Shown here in pieces: positions 48,401 to 60,475 of a stretch of DNA of 64,000 bases. The notes under the pieces were generated by a model that saw only the letters and a program-made list of their open reading frames with translations, was not told the origin of the DNA and did no database searches. A program made the translations under genes and the position numbers. The DNA lies in contig NC_052397.1 in NCBI RefSeq assembly GCF_009389715.1, positions 18,300,129-18,364,128 of the forward strand, written 5' to 3'. Source of the DNA: Phoenix dactylifera (Eukaryota > Streptophyta > Magnoliopsida > Arecales > Arecaceae). The number at the start of each line of letters is the position of its first letter. The first letter of the stretch is position 1.

Positions 48401-49640
48401 TTTGTGAGAAAAAGTTATCTTATTAGAACGAGTTTTCTTAAAAGTTGAGGCCTGATCATAATATTATACTTAAAAAATAATTTTGGCATGTTTAATTTTC
48501 ATAGAAAAGTGATATAAAATTTTAGGATGGCTTATGTTTGATCGAGCATGTACTTTTATATAAAAATTATCTAAAATAATTTTTATATCTTTAATAACTA
48601 ACTACAATGAAAAAAAGGACATAAACTACTAAAATTAAAAATATTTTTGGAAAAAAATATTTTGGTTTTCGGCTCATGAAAAAAATAGGATTCTAATATT
48701 CTATATAGATTTTTATTTTTTATCTCTTATTTGAAATCTCCAACTAAATATATATTATTTTATTATTTTTCTGCTGATTAAATTACTCATATTTTTTCGG
48801 TGAATGAAATGAGCCCTTAGTATTTATTGTTGGAATGCTAAATAGATCTCGGCAAAGGATTCATATTGAGAAGCCCACGGAGCCTCACCAAAAGTGCACG
48901 CACGTACATGGCAATTTCGTCATTCATGTCTAATCCCATCAGCGCCTTGGCAAACTCCGGAGCGCCGCACGTCGGGAAACCAAGAGGCACAGAAAGTGTG
49001 GAAAAAGTTTTGATTCTTCACCGCGGGCATGCGGCACCGCAAAATGGAGTACAGCTAAAGCTGGGTGCCATCCATCTTTATATGACGCCTATTGGTTGAT
49101 GGCCGTCCCATCCATGTAGTGCTGGAGGAAGCCTGGCTGTCGGTGATATGCACCCTTCGTACCAAGCCGCCGCCTCTCTTTTCTTCGACCTTTTTGACTT
49201 CGTTAAGAGCGACGGTCCGAGGCGAAGGTGGTCTTGCGTTACGGCAATTCGGATGAACTTATGGGTTAAGATCAATTTACAAAAAAAGTATCAGGCTTTT
49301 TATACACTATTTATTTATCATTCACAGAAGAGACCAACCAAGCATGAACGGCGCTGCTGCTCACTTTTGTGATTCAACGGAACAATATAAGGAGTCTCCT
49401 CCATCCGATCATCAAGAATCTAACTAAATCTTGGCCGTCCAAGTTTAAAATCTATGGGTCAAAGGTTATGTACGTGCAGCTGTTTCCCGTTCCGTTAACG
49501 CGGAGGTGGAGGTCCCGCTTTATACATTGCAATCAAGTTTAAGTTTACCGGTTTACTGACCTCGAAGAGATCACCAAAAATACCGTATCCAATCGATCTA
49601 ATCCAAGGATCGGAGGGAATGTTCCGGTTACCTTCGTGAG
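45440..49640. other. Intergenic region, repeat remnants, no gene recognised
   Basis: It contains a (GA)n run at 45458-45478, AT-rich microsatellite at 45685-45725, a long GC-balanced stretch from 46750 to 48300 and a MITE-like element at 48388-48820. The GC-balanced stretch has only broken short frames without recognisable motifs and may be a decayed mobile element of unknown family. Confidence 0.45.
48388..48820. mobile_element. 433-bp MITE-like element, copy 1
   Basis: The left end reads AAGACTTGTTTAGTTTGTGA. The right end, read on the other strand, is AAGGGCTCATTTCATTCACC. The core is AT-rich. It shares end sequence, length and internal motifs (TTGATCGAGCATGTACTTT against TTGGTTGAGCATCTACTTT; TATATAGATTTTT) with the element at 53112-53541. 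No clean target duplication was found. Confidence 0.65.
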
Positions 49641-49643
49641 CAT

Positions 49644-50165
49644 CTACTCCGCAATTGCACTCAACTTGCTCGTGAAACTACGTCCCCTGCCACCGGCTCT
49701 CCTCGGCCGCCTCCTGTCGCCCTCCGCCATCGCCACCCGGCCCCCTCCGCCTCCACCAGCTTCAACGCCGGACCTGCGCCCCCCGGCAGGGAATACGAGG
49801 GGCGCCAAGGAGCCTTTGTGGCAGCGGGAGGCGGAGGAGGCGCCGGACATGAGGGCGGCGCTGGCCCGGACTGCGAGTGTGGCCATCTCCTCGGCGCGGA
49901 TGGGTCGCCTCAGCTCGGAGAGCGGGAGGAGGAAGTAGAGCTGCCCTGGCTGGAGCTCCTCGTCGGCACTGACGGCAGAGACGAAGCCGCCGAATTCCAT
50001 GTCGTCAGAGTTGCACACGAAGCACGTGGGGTCCTTCTGCAGCACGTTCGCTGCCTTGACCGGCCTTGAGAACTCCTCCAGCTTTCCATCCTGCAACACC
50101 ACCTTCACGGTCGCCGTCGCCTCCACCGCCGCCGCCGTCGCCTGGCACGAGCTGCAGATCCCCAT
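49644..50165 (-). CDS. PADRE / DUF4228 domain protein
   Basis: Single-exon frame of 173 residues beginning MGICSSCQAT, with a Gly2 and Cys4 arrangement typical of N-myristoylated and possibly palmitoylated membrane-anchored members. PADRE landmarks follow: VKVVLQDGKLEEFSRPVKAANVLQKDP (20-46), CFVCNSDDMEFGGFVSAVSADEELQPGQLYFLLPLSELRRPI (48-89) and AEEMATLAVRASAAL (91-105). A glycine/arginine-rich tail ends in the conserved RSFTSKLSAIAE. Many family members respond to pathogens or abiotic stress; biochemical function is unknown. High GC coding sequence. Neighbours give no functional hint. Confidence 0.92.
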   Translation of the reverse strand: MGICSSCQATAAAVEATATVKVVLQDGKLEEFSRPVKAANVLQKDPTCFVCNSDDMEFGGFVSAVSADEELQPGQLYFLLPLSELRRPIRAEEMATLAVRASAALMSGASSASRCHKGSLAPLVFPAGGRRSGVEAGGGGGGRVAMAEGDRRRPRRAGGRGRSFTSKLSAIAE

Positions 50166-50382
50166 CTCGGATGAGCCGGCTCGGCCGGCCGGAGCTGGCT
50201 TATACGAAGAAGAACCAATCGGCCGGCCAGCCTCTACCGGAGAAATCGGTGAATAAATAAATTCAATGACTTGCTTTTTAAAAGCATACTTCTCGGTCTG
50301 CCAATTGACGGGCAGGTCTTAATACGGCTTGATCAATAATTCTTCGGGTTAGAAGATGGAATAGCTGAGACGGGGGAGGATG

Positions 50383-50389
50383 TATATAA

Positions 50390-50400
<11 letters not shown>
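50383..50400 (-). promoter_or_regulatory. TATA-rich stretch upstream of the PADRE gene
   Basis: TATATATATATTTATATA on the minus strand, about 220 bp before the start codon, next to a (GA)n run at 50405-50422. It may be the core promoter or simply a microsatellite. Confidence 0.35.
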
Positions 50401-50421
<21 letters not shown>

Positions 50422-52679
50422 GAGGATGGTGCGTCGACGCGATCGGCTATTCTGCCGTCTCGTGAGCGAGGAAGATGCCAACCTGGGAGTCGGTGCCTAC
50501 AGGGATGGGCTTCGATTTGGGGATAATTACGGAGCGGAGGGCTGGAGCGGTCGAAAAGCTCCAGGACTAATCTTTAATTCTTCCGTGCGCGGCTGGCTTC
50601 TGGTTGGTAGAGAGACGGATGGCCTGGTGGCATGGACGGATAACGTGCCGTCATTTTTGTGACATCGAAGTAGCTGTCCTTTTATACCACTGTGCACTAA
50701 TACATGGAGTTCTCGCTATTTATCCGTACCCACGTACACCTTTCTGATTCGATTAAAGCTGAGGAAAACAGAGGAAAACACGAAAACATGCATTAGCTTA
50801 AACAAAATATACGTATATCGAGTCTATTCCAAATAATATTACTTGATAGAATCACGGTTGTCTATTAGAATACTCTCTTCTCTTGAATATATAAGTCATG
50901 AGTGTCGTCGAATATGGAAAATACTAGCCTGTGCAAAGGAAACTACTTATGGGACTTAATATCATGCAAACCTATCTTGTCACGGTGAGTTTATGCTCAT
51001 ATCCTCTTCTGTCAAAGTTGGTGTTTTTATACCAAGGTTACCAAGCATCCTTGTTTTGGTTAGAGCAAGCAATAGCAAAGACTTCGTACTCAGGCCATCC
51101 ATATTTCCATGATGCAAAATCAAGATTATAGGTTAGGATGTGTCTTCGGTGTGAAAAAAGGATTCACCTTTCTTCATGCAAATCCACTATTGGATCAATT
51201 CATTTTAAAATATGTGCTAATGGATGAATGATAGCATTTAAAGTATTTTGTGATTTGTGCAAGCAGACGATTCAAAAGTGATTTTGTTCTAAAAAATAAT
51301 TTTTTTAGATAAAAAAAGTATAATCTAGTCCTCGAGATCATTATAATTATATTATTATAATTAAAAAAAAAATACTTAAACCAAAAATAGCATTGCATTT
51401 TTATTAGCTATAAATATTGGGAGATAAAACCTATAAATAACACGTTCGGACTCGCCCATGACTCCTCTACCCTGAGATGCAATTAATGCTATCACTATTT
51501 CAACAACAAACCATCCCCTATTCTCTAGACGCTTGTCCAGTGTTTAGTGTGTTGTCAAGTCCCTTATGCATTGCCTCGGTCCCTCAATCATTGAGGCCTT
51601 GTCCCATGTATCCAATAGACCATACCTTGCCCATGCAATGACCCACTTGGTTAATTAAGATGATTAACTTGCAAATTAAGAATGATGGGCTATTAAATGA
51701 AGTGCTACAAAGATGGTGCAAGTAAAGAAGAATGGGGCAAATCTTTTCAAAAAGGCATTCTAAGCTTACAAAAGCGTGATGTATGACCATATGAGAAGAT
51801 GCTATAAAGAATATATTGGCTACTTATAATCTACTAGACTTTTGAGACTTTGCAAAACCACAGGCTAATGACAGATGATACTCACTCAACCTTTGTCCGG
51901 CAGAAAACAGATATTGTTAGGTATTGTGCGTTCAAAAAGAAAGTTGTAACTCTTAATATATACAAATATATATAATAGTATATTCTGCTAATCATTATCA
52001 ATACATGCAAATGCGGCTGAGAAGTGGGTGTAGGTGAGAAATGATATGTCGTGAGCGGGCTAAAATCGTACATTAATGCATTGGAACTGTTATGACCCTT
52101 GGACATGCCTTCATTTGTGAAATTCCAATACGAGTCCTTATTTCTGGATTAAGTACCGCAACAGTTTGCCACGGTGACAGATGCCTCCACATAACAACAC
52201 AAATAACCTATGACCAACGGACAGGGGTTATATCTTTCACATGAAAAAAAAAAGTTCATCTTTCTTCATATGAATCCGCCATTGGATTGCACAATGGTCG
52301 CTTTAAAATCTATGCATGTGGAAGGTTCAGAATGTTTTGAGATCTGTGTGGTGTGCGATCCAACAGTTAACGCTATGAAAGAAGATCATTCATTCTTTTT
52401 CAAGTAAGATACAATCCGAAGCCATGGTCAACAAAATAATCTAAACAAGAATAAGAAAAAGAAGATTCTGTACTAAAATAAACTATGAACTAAATTTTTG
52501 AACCAGACCAACAATAGGTCCTAGAGCTACTGATTTGGAACTTCTTCTTTTCCTACTTCCATGTTTTATTGCCATCTATCTTCCAAGTACTTAAGCTCTC
52601 AATATAAAAATATCGTCACTTGACCATTGGAAGGTCAACCTAAGTTTATTTATTGAAATAACTATAATGAACCAGTAGC

Positions 52680-52940
52680 TTACCCAAAAAGACTAGTTAA
52701 GAAGATATTATATGGATTCTTTGTTGCTGCATGAGTATTCAAGATCTCCCCCGCATACAACCAATATGAAATTAAACATATGTCCGTATGGATCTTCACA
52801 TACTCCTTTCTGTTTAATTTTTGCATTCTTGACTTATGGCTTGTTTTGAATGGAACCATGGTACGATGTCTCCTAGTCCATATAGGCCATACGCTGGATC
52901 CACTCTGATTCCTCCTAGTTTGGTTATCATATATTAGCAT
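52680..52940. repeat. Dispersed repeat, relative of 56780-57220
   Basis: Shares with the later copy, in the same order, AAAAAGACT-GTTA-AAG-TATTAT, CAAGATCTCCC, ACATATGTCCG-ATGG-TCTTCACATACTCCTT, and TGTCTCCTAGTCCATATAGGC followed by GCTGGATCC-CT-TGAT. Highly diverged. Element class unknown. Confidence 0.55.
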
Positions 52941-53111
52941 TAATATCAAGACGTCTTGGACTTTTAAGATTTTTATAAAATCTTCCACCTTGGTTAAGAT
53001 AAACTAATGTCTTAGCTTATCTTGGAATAATAGCATGCTAAGATGGTCGAGATCCATAAGATCCCACCTTGGTAGTTGGTATCGCCCTGAATGCAAGAAA
53101 AATTCTCGACC

Positions 53112-53541
53112 AGGGACTTATTTGGTTTGCAGAAATTTTTTTTCTTTATTGGGATATTTCTTAGAAAGTTGATGCCCGGATATTGATGCATAAAAAAGTG
53201 CCTTTTGCATGTTTTATTGTTTATGAGAAAGTAACACCTTCTATAATGACTAATATTTGGTTGAGCATCTACTTTGACCTTAATAAAGAAAAAGATTTTA
53301 CCTATTTTGTCTAAAAGCTTAAGGGCACTTTTCGAGAAAAAATTATCTATATAAATTTTTAGTTGGTGGGAATTGAACTTTTTTATAACTTATATAGATT
53401 TTTCTTTTTTATGAAATATGAGAATTTTATTTTTATGGAATAGTTACTTTTCCATCTCTGTTTTTTTAAAAACTCGAACAAAACATGAAATATCTCGCAC
53501 TTTTTTTTCTTTTTTTGCTTTTGCACACCAAATGAGTCCTA
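53112..53541. mobile_element. 430-bp MITE-like element, copy 2
   Basis: The left end reads AGGGACTTATTTGGTTTGC and the right end on the other strand AGGACTCATTTGGTGTGCA, an imperfect inverted repeat. AT-rich core, no coding capacity, same length class and internal motifs as 48388-48820. It ends about 300 bp upstream of the dirigent gene. Confidence 0.7.
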
Positions 53542-53782
53542 GATGTCAATTTACAGGTTAGTGGGTCAGGAGGGCCAGCCCCTGATTCCACCAAACCATC
53601 TGCCATCCTCACCTCCTCACCGTATGAAAACCTTTTTTTTGCTTTTGAAAACTACGAGCACTTTCACCTAACAAAGGGAGCAGCTAATGGTTTAGGTATT
53701 CTAAAGTGGATCAGTAAGAGGAGATTGGTGTACAGCATCATGGAGCAAGTGCAGCAGACCAAAATCGCTAAATTCCGTGTAG

Positions 53783-53789
53783 TATAAAG
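53783..53789 (+). promoter_or_regulatory. TATA box of the dirigent gene
   Basis: TATAAAG, 57 bp upstream of the first start codon. Confidence 0.55.
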
Positions 53790-53845
53790 CCATCAGATGC
53801 AGACCAATCAAGGCATTCCCAGGGATTCCTCCCTCGATTGGTTCC

Positions 53846-54382
53846 ATGATGACATCCAAGATAATATTCTTTGCAGCAGTCTCGGCAGCAACGCTGGCTG
53901 TTATCCTTCTGGCCGTGGTCTCACCTCTCCCCAAAAAATCACAGAGCACTCGGTCAAGACCTTGGCTGGCTCTCTCCCTCTACATGCAGCCTCCCCACCT
54001 TCCAAATCCCCGCCGAGAAGCAACCTTGCATGCTAACAGCGCATTCATCTTCCAACACAAGCTCACGGAGGGACCAAAGAACACCTCCCGAGTCATCGGA
54101 AAAGCACGAGGCTTCATTGTTCCGATCGAGCACTCGGCGCTTTCCGCGTTCAACATCATATATCTCACCCTTGATACGCCGGAGTACTCCGGTAGCCTCA
54201 GTGTGGAGGCCAAGCAGGTGGGACATGGGACCAGAGAGGAGCTTACCGTGGTCGGCGGGACAGGGTCTTTTGCCTTCGCTAGGGGACTCGCAGTTTTATC
54301 TCAGGCAGAGGGACCATCCCTGGCTGACGCCGCTTATCACCTCACCTTAAGGCTGAGATTCCCCGGCGCGATACCAGGATGA
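53846..54382 (+). CDS. Dirigent protein, complete, single exon
   Basis: 178 residues. A hydrophobic segment at 5-27 (KIIFFAAVSAATLAVILLAVVSP) is a signal peptide or anchor, consistent with the secretory route and a cell-wall location. The dirigent domain is clear: LALSLYMQPP (41-50), AFIFQHKLTEGPKNTSRVIGKARGFIVPIEHSALSAFNIIYLTLDTPEYSGSLSVEAKQVG (66-126), ELTVVGGTGSFAFARGLAV (132-150) and the closing YHLTLRLRFP strand (164-173). One N-glycosylation sequon lies at N79. Dirigent proteins steer stereoselective coupling of phenoxy radicals in lignan and related pathways; the substrate cannot be told from sequence here. A second ATG follows the first directly, so the start may be residue 2. Confidence 0.94.
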   Translation: MMTSKIIFFAAVSAATLAVILLAVVSPLPKKSQSTRSRPWLALSLYMQPPHLPNPRREATLHANSAFIFQHKLTEGPKNTSRVIGKARGFIVPIEHSALSAFNIIYLTLDTPEYSGSLSVEAKQVGHGTREELTVVGGTGSFAFARGLAVLSQAEGPSLADAAYHLTLRLRFPGAIPG

Positions 54383-54761
54383 CCGCACCGCTCCTCTCTT
54401 CCCAATGACAAGCGTCTCGGTAGATCTAATTTTTCTCTTTTTTGGCGACCGATCTAATTTCCGGTTGACTATCATTTTTGTAGGCTTATTGGTTCCTTCC
54501 TGCAATAGAAATTGGTTTAGGAAGCTTAAAGGCCAATACCAAATCACTAGGGCTGAAGAGCTATATATATATATATATAAAAGTGTTCTAGATGTTAAAA
54601 ATATATGCATCCTGTAGCAAACTTGTACGCACTTTACCGTACTGTTGTGGTCTTTGATATCTTTTCTCAAAGATGTGAGCTTCAGTATTCAATGGCAGCA
54701 CAAATCTTTTTTTTTTTAATTTTTTATGGCAATGACAACACAAATCACGGAGTAAAAATTG

Positions 54762-54811
<50 letters not shown>

Positions 54812-56297
54812 CCTTGTTCACATCATATAATAATAGTATAATGCAAAATAGCATATCTGGAGGGCAAAAACTGATCGAGGAGGCATAATGCTGGTCGTGC
54901 AATTACATGCAGTGGGTTTTGTCAAGAAACGAGAAGTGTCCTTATGCATATGATTATTCCATATATTTTTCATGCTAAATATCGTAAATTAATCATGGGG
55001 CAGCATTCAGAATTTTTTTTCAGTACACGGATACATGATCCGAAAATAAATGCAACCACTAGCATCGACATGTAATACAACCTGCAACTGAAAAGGAGTT
55101 GACTAACAAAGCTAACTCCCAAACAAGGGAGCAAGAATGGTTTGCTGCATAAGAAATTACCCGATTGGGGTAGCATTCAGAATTTAGGTTACTAGCATTT
55201 AAAAGAAGAAAACCAGCATACCAATATGGCATGATATTAAGAACTTGTATGCATCCCATGACAATTGATCATTTAGAGCAGCATAATCTAGGAAGACACT
55301 TCAGTATGTTTGCGTTCCTCCTTCGAAAAAAAACAGTGGATTTTAGAAGTGCTCCTATCTAGGTAATTAAAGGGCTAACTTGGATGTAGCCTAACCAACA
55401 AACTGACCAATCCTAGGCTGCCCATGATCTAATGGTGCAACTTTCCCTCATGAAGTTGATACAATTCTTCTATTTGTTCTTGATCGTGGTGATAACTTGT
55501 ATTATTTGTATGAATCATGTTCAACCGTAAAGTCGCCAGAAGAGCCATCATACAACAATAGCTTTGGTTGAAGCTAGAAAATAAATAATAGAAAACTATT
55601 GATAGATATTTTGTCATCAGAATTTAATTGAAGTTTCGACTTGGTCACGTATATGCCTCCACCAAACCATATCTGAACAAGTGGAGGCTTGGAGGACGTG
55701 GTTTAAACCACATAAATCACCTTATATTGTCCCAAAAATATTGTACATTAGATAATTCAGATCCATAATATTCTTAAAATGGAATCAGTTATACTGTTCA
55801 ATGAGACTGAACTATCCTTTGTTCCTTTCACGTCATCCCAAACCTGGTGGACTGCATTTTAAATAAAAATCTCTATTTATATTTTATCCATATTCTCTGT
55901 TTTAAAAATTTCAGATAAACATAAGTATTAATCTTAGAACCTATCCTCTATTTCTTAATTTATTTTTATTTTTTATTTTTTCATGTGTGGCACGTCTCCG
56001 TCGCTAGATCTTACTGGACCCGCCTCGGAACGTCTCCTCCGCGAAAAAGGGGAGGAATGGAGATGGTCGCGAGGGCGCGCGGTCACGGATGGAAGCAGAG
56101 ACACAAGGGGAGAAATCCTCGGATCACCAAACCGTCCGAATCTTCCAGAGATTGCGCTTGTGTTGGTGTTGGTTAGAAACGAACGAAATAAATCCGAATC
56201 CAGTCATCCTGGGATCATCTCTTCTCTTTGCTTTCGTTTTCGTTGTGATTTAACCAGCCAGCAGGAGCAGAGGGCGAGAGGAAGGGAAGGGGGAGGG
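54383..56297. other. Spacer between the dirigent and SEC3 genes
   Basis: Contains the (CT)n array and AT-rich sequence. From about 55985 it becomes GC-richer and is probably the SEC3 promoter and leader. Confidence 0.5.
54764..54809 (+). repeat. (CT)23 microsatellite
   Basis: Uninterrupted CT dinucleotides downstream of the dirigent gene. Confidence 0.95.
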
Positions 56298-59200
56298 ATG
56301 GCGCGGTCGAGCGCGGACGACATGGAGCTGCGGAGGGCGTGCGAGGCGGCCATCGAGGGCAAGCAGAAGGTGGTGCTGTCCATCCGGGTGGCCAAGAGCC
56401 GCGGCGTCTGGGGCAAGGCCGGCAAGCTCGGCCGCCATATGGCCAAACCCAGGGTTCTCGCCATCACCAGTACGCTATACTCTCCATAACCATCTCATTC
56501 TCACCTTGTCAACCTAACCTATCCAACTTCCTCTTTCTTCTCTCTCTCTCTCTCTGTCTCTCGCTCACACACAAGATGTAGCTAAAATTTCCAATTAAAT
56601 TGGTAGCTGCATGATTTAAATAATTATGATGCCTGCAAATTTCTTGTATCCATTATAACTCCCATGATCATGGAATGCTTGAACTTATGTATGAGGCGCA
56701 TCCTGGTATGCATACCTTTTTATCTTTCGTGTCACAACCCCAGACCTCACCTGAAAAGGCTAGCCGAATAGTATTTTTTGAGTTTCTTAGTCTTATATAA
56801 ATACCGAAGATCTTTTTGATGAATAACTAGTATGAGACTAAACACACGATATCCAAGATCTCCCAGATGAATAACTAACATGGGACCAAACACATGCCCG
56901 CATAGGGCCTCATATACTCCTCTTGCTTAAGCCCTGACATCCTCATTAGACAAAGGAGCTAAACCAATTCAAATCTAATCACAAATACCACGATTAGCCC
57001 GTGGTTGATAGTCTCAATGAATCTGTGCTGCAATGTCCCCTAGTTTACATAGGCAATGAGCCAGATCCGCTTCGATACCATTTATAGCAACCTAGAATCT
57101 CAACTAAAAAGACTGTTAGAAGGTATTATTTGGGTTCTTAAGTACTGTATAAATACCCAAGATCTCTCCGTCGAATAACTAATGTAGGACTAACCACACG
57201 CCCGCCCGCACGGGTCTTCACATTTCGTTTACATACGTTTCATTTAATTGATTTTCTAACTTAGATCGAAAGTAGATAATCTACAAAAGTGGTTTCCATC
57301 AATTGTGGAGCTCTCTTTCTCTCTCATTATGCATTTTTTGGTTGCTATAAACGTGAGATATGTAGTAAATGCCATCCGTTAATGCAGCCAAATCGAAAGG
57401 CCAGAGGACTAAAGCTTTTCTTCGTGTTCTAAAATATTCCAGCGGAGGAGTTCTTGAGGTAATTAATTGCTTTTCCATATTTATGTGCAACTAAGTTTGG
57501 ACAACATTTTCCAAGTATTCTGAAAACTCTTGTACGTTTTTTTCTCTAATGACAACTTCTTAGATGAAGTCTTAGGATGGATTTTATCATGCTTTTAAAA
57601 AATAGTGTCATTCTACAGAAGGTAAGCCAGTGACACAATAACTTATTTATTCTTCTCAATTACAGTTGTGAGTTGCTGCCCGATCTTGACTTTATTATTT
57701 TGTATGCAACAAAGAGACAAAATTCAATATCTTTAACATTTAACGTCAGAAATAATGGATGCCTACTAGAGGTAAACGAGCTATGGATTTGTTAAACAAA
57801 AATTAATATTCTCCTACACCACTTACTGAAATAATTAAGGATAACAGGACACTGGAGGCCAAAAAGGTTGAGGTATATTTTGGTGTTCCTAATTGATTAA
57901 ATCATCGTGATTAAGTTTATGGAATATTCTCTACATTGCCTTTTTCTAAGATCAGGTCTATGAGAATAGGTAAACATCAAAGATTTTTCTGCTCACTACA
58001 TCTGTTAATTGTGTAGCCTGCAAAAATTTACAAGCTAAAGCATCTTTCAAAAGTGGAAGTTATTCAAAATGATCCCAGTGGCTGTACTTTTATGCTGGTA
58101 ACTTTCTTTTATTTTCTTGGTCTCTCATTGTAGATTTCATGTATATTTTTCCATCAAAATGTTTGTATGGGAATTCCATATTCCATGAAGAGTGGAAAAG
58201 TTAATTTGGTCCATTTATATTAGTCTAGATTTTTGTGATAATTTGAAGTCATTCAAGTTTTCCCTCTATATTATTTGGTTTAGGGCTTTGATAATCTTAG
58301 AAGCCAGAGTGTAGCTCCTCCTCAATGGACAATGCGCAACAAAGATGACAGGTGATCACTTAGTAGCATGACAAGTTCATGGATGTATACATACATGTGT
58401 ACATACATAGTGAAGTTTCTCCTGCCTATTTTTTTCTGTTTTGCATATTTTTTTACTGGTTTGTTGTGGAAAATAAAAATAGTTGAACATTTAGTCGAGA
58501 ATTTTAGCTGGATCAATCTAAGCTAATATGATTTTGTGGTTTCGTTTAATCTCTCTCTCTCTCTTTTGTAGGAATCGATTACTTCTCTGCATCTTAAATA
58601 TGTGTAAAGAGATATTGGGCCGTCTTCCAAAAACTGTTGGTATAGATATTGTGGAGATGGCTCTTTGGGCAAAGGTGTGCACTTAAACATACTCATTCCA
58701 CTTAAACATACTCATTCCCCTGCACCCATTACCCATCCATGCACATAGGCACGCACAAATAGATGCAGACACCCACCCAGCCACCACGGACACACACCCA
58801 CACCCACTGACCCACCCAACTGCAGCCACTCACCCACAATCAAGATGCAGACACATTCATTATATTTTGGATGCATGAAATTAGGATGAGTGTTCTTATT
58901 TGTGTACCCCTTCTTCCAAGTTCATGCAGCAATCATATGAAATAACTGATTTCAATTTTCTTCTTATATCAACCTTCCATGATGATTGAATAAGAAAATT
59001 AAGAAGATATAGCAGGAACAAGTTTAAGGAATCCCCATTAAACCCAAGCTCACATTGATTAAGCAATAGACCCTAATTCTTCAAGGCATTCTTCCATAAT
59101 TTAAGTTTAACATTCACTTTGCTGAAGTCTCATTATGGACATTACCTTCGAAAGCACCAGAGGCCTCATCGTAAATATCAATAGATAATAAAATGTTATA

Positions 59201-60243
59201 TGGAGGCTAGGAATATATGCCAATAGATATATCTAGGCAATTTGCAACAAAATTTTATTTTGACTCCTAAAATAATTGCTTATTAATCATTTCATATGCC
59301 TTATGTTGGTCTTAGTTGATCATCTAATCTTTCAAATTAACTTTGTTGATTGATTTTGAAACTTGAGAGGTTCTATTGAATTGGCAACCTCTTGAGGACA
59401 TGAAGCAAAATGTGTATAGTTAGAAAGGAGTCATACCACATGAATAAGACACCACAATGAGGGGTGCATGTATAAAGCCATTCACATTCCAATTACAGAA
59501 CATTTTGCCTGCTTTTTCTTTCCTTTTTATAAGGTCCTCGTATCCATCTACTGTTTCAAGCTAGGATTGTAAGCATAATTTGTGTGAGGTTTTAGGTGAG
59601 AGCCTTTTGAAAATGTTTTTCCAGTTGTTGTTAAGAGTCTTCTTTTAGAGTTGTGCTTCATAGCTGATCCTATCTATATGGAATTAGGTTGATGCTGCTG
59701 TCATTTTTTTGGTTGCTCTTTTTGTTTTGCCATATCTAACTTGTAAAACATTGTACAATACAATAAGTCCCCTGATAATATTTAGAAATACAGACACAAA
59801 TATAGCTTTGGGTACTTTGCCTATGAGGCATATAGTATGATATATTGATGTGGTGCAGTAAGCACCAATGCTTACATTAACTCCAAGAAACACTAAACGA
59901 ATCAACTGTATCAAGTCCTAGTGCTCTTCCTCAAAATAAGTTCTTGCTCTTCAACTAATTTTCAACAATAGATATCTTCCTGGGGCCATATTCATCATTG
60001 TGGAAGTTTTCAAGTTTTTATCATGTGCAATCTCTCATCAAACAGACTTATATATGAGCATCTTACAGTAAAACCTCTTAATACAAATCTGGTTCAGGAA
60101 AACACTCCTGCAGTCACAAATCAAGTCAGTACCCAAAATGGACCAGCTACATCTCTTGTGACACAGAATGACTCACAAGTTACCGTTGAAAGAGACCTTG
60201 TTTCGCAAGCTGAAGAAGAGGATATGGAGGCTCTTCTTGGCAT
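56298..60243 (+). CDS. SEC3A: Exocyst complex component SEC3, N-terminal part (6 exons, partial)
   Basis: Exons 56298-56469, 57388-57458, 58017-58097, 58284-58351, 58572-58674 and 60098-60243, all GT-AG with matching phases, give about 213 residues. The sequence [154 protein letters not shown] and [14 protein letters not shown] is plainly plant SEC3. The part shown is the PH-like Sec3 domain that binds phosphoinositides and Rho-type GTPases; the complex tethers secretory vesicles to the plasma membrane. The last donor splits a codon. No further exon is found before 64000, so intron 6 exceeds 3.7 kb and the helical exocyst core is outside the window. Plants have SEC3A and SEC3B; which one this is cannot be decided. 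Confidence 0.96.
56780..57220. repeat. Dispersed repeat with internal module copies, in SEC3 intron 1
   Basis: A module of the type TACC(G/C)AAGATCT...GAATAACTA...GTA(T)GGACTAA...CACACG occurs three times (about 56800, 56850 and 57165). Between them lies TGTCCCCTAGTTTACATAGGC followed by GAGCCAGATCCGCT. The outer modules act like direct repeats. A diverged relative lies at 52680-52940. Class unknown. Confidence 0.6.
58675..58860. repeat. Short duplication and CA/CCCA-rich tract after SEC3 exon 5
   Basis: ACTTAAACATACTCATTCC occurs twice in tandem (58680-58717), right behind the exon 5 donor. An irregular CACCCA/CACACA-rich tract follows. Confidence 0.75.
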
Positions 60244-60442
60244 GTATGCCTGTTTATATCCTTGCTTGAGAATTTATTTTCTTTATGGTGTTCCTGTATT
60301 TTGCTATTTTGATGGGGTTACTTTTTGCTTATCTCACATTTTCTGATTGAGTTAAAATTTAGATTTTATAAATTTTGTACTATAGTTTATACACGTTAGA
60401 CGTGCAAGCAAGCTTTGCATCATATCAACTGCTTTTAATTTT

Positions 60443-60445
<3 letters not shown>

Positions 60446-60475
<30 letters not shown>
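60446..60475 (+). repeat. (CT)n microsatellite in SEC3 intron 6
   Basis: About 15 CT units without interruption. Confidence 0.9.

Larger units (their letters stand above)
50430..53690. other. Intergenic region between PADRE and dirigent genes, no gene recognised
   Basis: Contains several dispersed-repeat fragments (51140-51300, 52240-52420, 52680-52940, 53112-53541). Short frames show no motif. Confidence 0.5.

Noticed and set aside
53871-54350. 159-codon plus-strand frame overlapping the dirigent gene
   Set aside because: Out-of-phase shadow without motifs; the 178-codon frame holds the full dirigent domain.
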